Shown here: piece by piece, positions 22,637-64,000 of the stretch
Numbering within the stretch: the stretch's first letter is position 1
Layout: every line of letters starts with the position of its first letter
Assembly: GCA_021014325.1 (NCBI GenBank)
Contig: CM037463.1
Coordinates: 9,059,001 to 9,123,000, forward strand
DNA length: 64,000 nucleotides
Reading direction: 5' to 3'
Origin: Plazaster borealis
Lineage: Eukaryota; Echinodermata; Asteroidea; Forcipulatida; Labidiasteridae
Position numbers and translations under genes: made by a program
The notes under the pieces: model-generated
Told to the model about the DNA's origin: nothing
The model's database searches: none
The model's input: only the letters and a program-made list of their open reading frames with translations

Positions 22637-23825
22637 GACTAGTTAAAAGTAAATAAAACCTACCGACGATGTTTTGTTACTGACGACGTTTTGTTACTCG
22701 TTCATGGGCGCAGCCATATTTTATTAACTGGTGATGGCGCCCTCTAGTGAAATAATCTATTCCTGGCATGTTTCGTACGTACGCGTACACATATGTACGT
22801 GCGCGTTATATTTAAGGGGGCGTGGGGTGCAGCTTGTGAAAGGGGGAGGGGATGCATTTGGACAGTGGCAATAGATAACAGTGGGTCCGAATGGGTCTCC
22901 ACCCTCTATCCTTCACTCGTTGATAACTAACAATAAGACTCTCTTTATTTAAAGAACTTTGTGGAAAAGCGAGACCGATTTTGCTGGTTTTACCTAAAAA
23001 TGTTAACACACAAAAATTGTACTTAGGACCATGCAAAAAGGGGAAAAAGGAAAAAAAAAACCAAGGCACATTTTAATATTGTTACTAAACAGCTGGTTTT
23101 CAATATTACCAATTAAAGTAATTGGTTTTTTTTAAGCAGAGTCGGTGAATAAAGGGTCTGCATCATGTGTTATGCATCAACTATAAAAAAGAAAATAGAC
23201 CAATTTTTTTCCCAGCAATGTTTTTGACCACCCATGACAAAAAACAAACCATGACATGACATGGATGTACATGATGTATGCACAATTCCCCGTCGTATGT
23301 GATGTACAGCGTATCGCGCAAAGTGCACTCTTGAGGTCATTATTTCCGGTTTCTGGCAAAAAAACCGAGGCACCGAGTCGAACTGGCGGAAGGATTGATG
23401 TTGGCGATTCTCCACATTGACTAAGTAGCTCATTTTAAATGTATGATTTACACTACGAAAAAAAGGCATCTTAAGTAAGATGTTAGTCTATTCCAAGACA
23501 TAATCAACGAGAACATATGTATTTTAAAGACGTCAACCAAAACGATTTTTATAGGAGAACTATTTTATGCCGCCATATTTTCGATGCGTATGTGTAAAAC
23601 AAAATAACTAATGTGTGAGTAGGTCGACCTCAATTTGCTCGCAAACCCTCATCATGGCTGAATGGTCGTTTCCAAAGATGAAGTAGTGTTTTTGCGCACC
23701 GACATCAGGTGTCAAAAAGACTTCCTTACGAATTTCCTCAGAATCGTGAAGTCTTGATACCACCTTAGGGCACCAGTCAGAGGGGCTGATACTCACCTGG
23801 TTTGTCCGAATTTCGGCCGAGAAAA
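22637..23825. promoter_or_regulatory. Bidirectional promoter region between SNAPC5 and Smad2/3
   Basis: 1,189 bp separate the two start codons. Near SNAPC5 lies GCAGCCATATTTT (22710-22722), and near Smad2/3 lies GCCGCCATATTTT (23569-23581); both resemble the inverted YY1 motif of housekeeping promoters. A stretch rich in TACGTACGCGTAC (about 22775-22800) lies between. No repeat of the MITE families interrupts it. No TATA box can be assigned, and transcription starts cannot be fixed from sequence. Confidence 0.55.
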
Positions 23826-63878
<40,053 letters not shown>

Positions 63879-64000
63879 TGAGAACGCCATCGGCACCCTG
63901 CGCTGGTTTGTGTGTTACTTGATTGTCAAAGTTAAGATCGCCCCGAAATGTGTAATCAGCTTAAGAAGTTGGACATTACCGGTCTCTTGAAGAAACCGCC
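63879..64000 (+). other. Smad2/3 3' UTR (start)
   Basis: Unique sequence after the stop codon running to the window edge. No polyadenylation signal within it, so the transcript ends outside. Confidence 0.7.

Overview
This window is nuclear DNA of a metazoan. Genes are split by long introns with GT-AG splice sites, most of the sequence is dense interspersed repeats (foldback MITEs, tRNA-derived SINEs, ACATGT microsatellite), and all recognised genes are animal nuclear genes. The single-copy-looking Smad2/3 and Smad6/7 genes and the repeat style suggest a marine invertebrate deuterostome. An echinoderm such as a sea star is my best guess, but this is an inference and not certain.

Four genes can be read exon by exon. 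(1) Minus strand, 520-3707: the 5' three coding exons of an inhibitory Smad (Smad6/7): MH1, PPPPY motif and linker. Its MH2 exon or exons lie beyond the left edge. (2) Plus strand, 12138-16386: a complete three-exon TFIIA gamma subunit gene (GTF2A2, 107 aa). (3) Minus strand, 19774-22636: a three-exon SNAPC5-like gene (snRNA-activating complex subunit 5), including a 34- or 46-nt micro-exon. (4) Plus strand, 23826-63878: a complete eight-exon receptor-regulated Smad2/3 (416 aa), ending in the receptor-phosphorylated SSMS tail. Its first intron is 23 kb.

Layout: I-Smad (-) and GTF2A2 (+) diverge across 8.4 kb. GTF2A2 (+) and SNAPC5 (-) converge across 3.4 kb. SNAPC5 (-) and Smad2/3 (+) are head to head, with 1.2 kb between start codons. 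Two of the genes act in one pathway: Smad2/3 transmits TGF-beta/activin/nodal signals, and Smad6/7 is the feedback inhibitor. The I-Smad upstream region carries a palindromic Smad-binding element (GTCTAGAC, 4468-4475) five bases from a GGCGCG motif, which fits Smad-driven feedback. The other two genes are basal transcription factors. As I recall the human map, orthologues of all four lie on 15q22 (GTF2A2, SNAPC5, SMAD6, SMAD3), and SMAD2/SMAD7 pair on 18q21. The window may therefore preserve, in compact form, the linkage that preceded the vertebrate duplications.

The remaining DNA is introns and intergenic sequence filled with mobile-element relics. These include a TTAA-flanked MITE superfamily, Harbinger-like elements with TTA/TAA duplications, elements with CAGGG/CAGTG ends and 5-bp duplications, several tRNA-headed SINEs, a MITE with a telomere-like (TTAGGG)n core next to GTF2A2, near-perfect foldbacks of about 390 bp, and a tandem duplication that copied the splice acceptor of Smad2/3 exon 6. 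No CRISPR, operon or prokaryotic feature is present.
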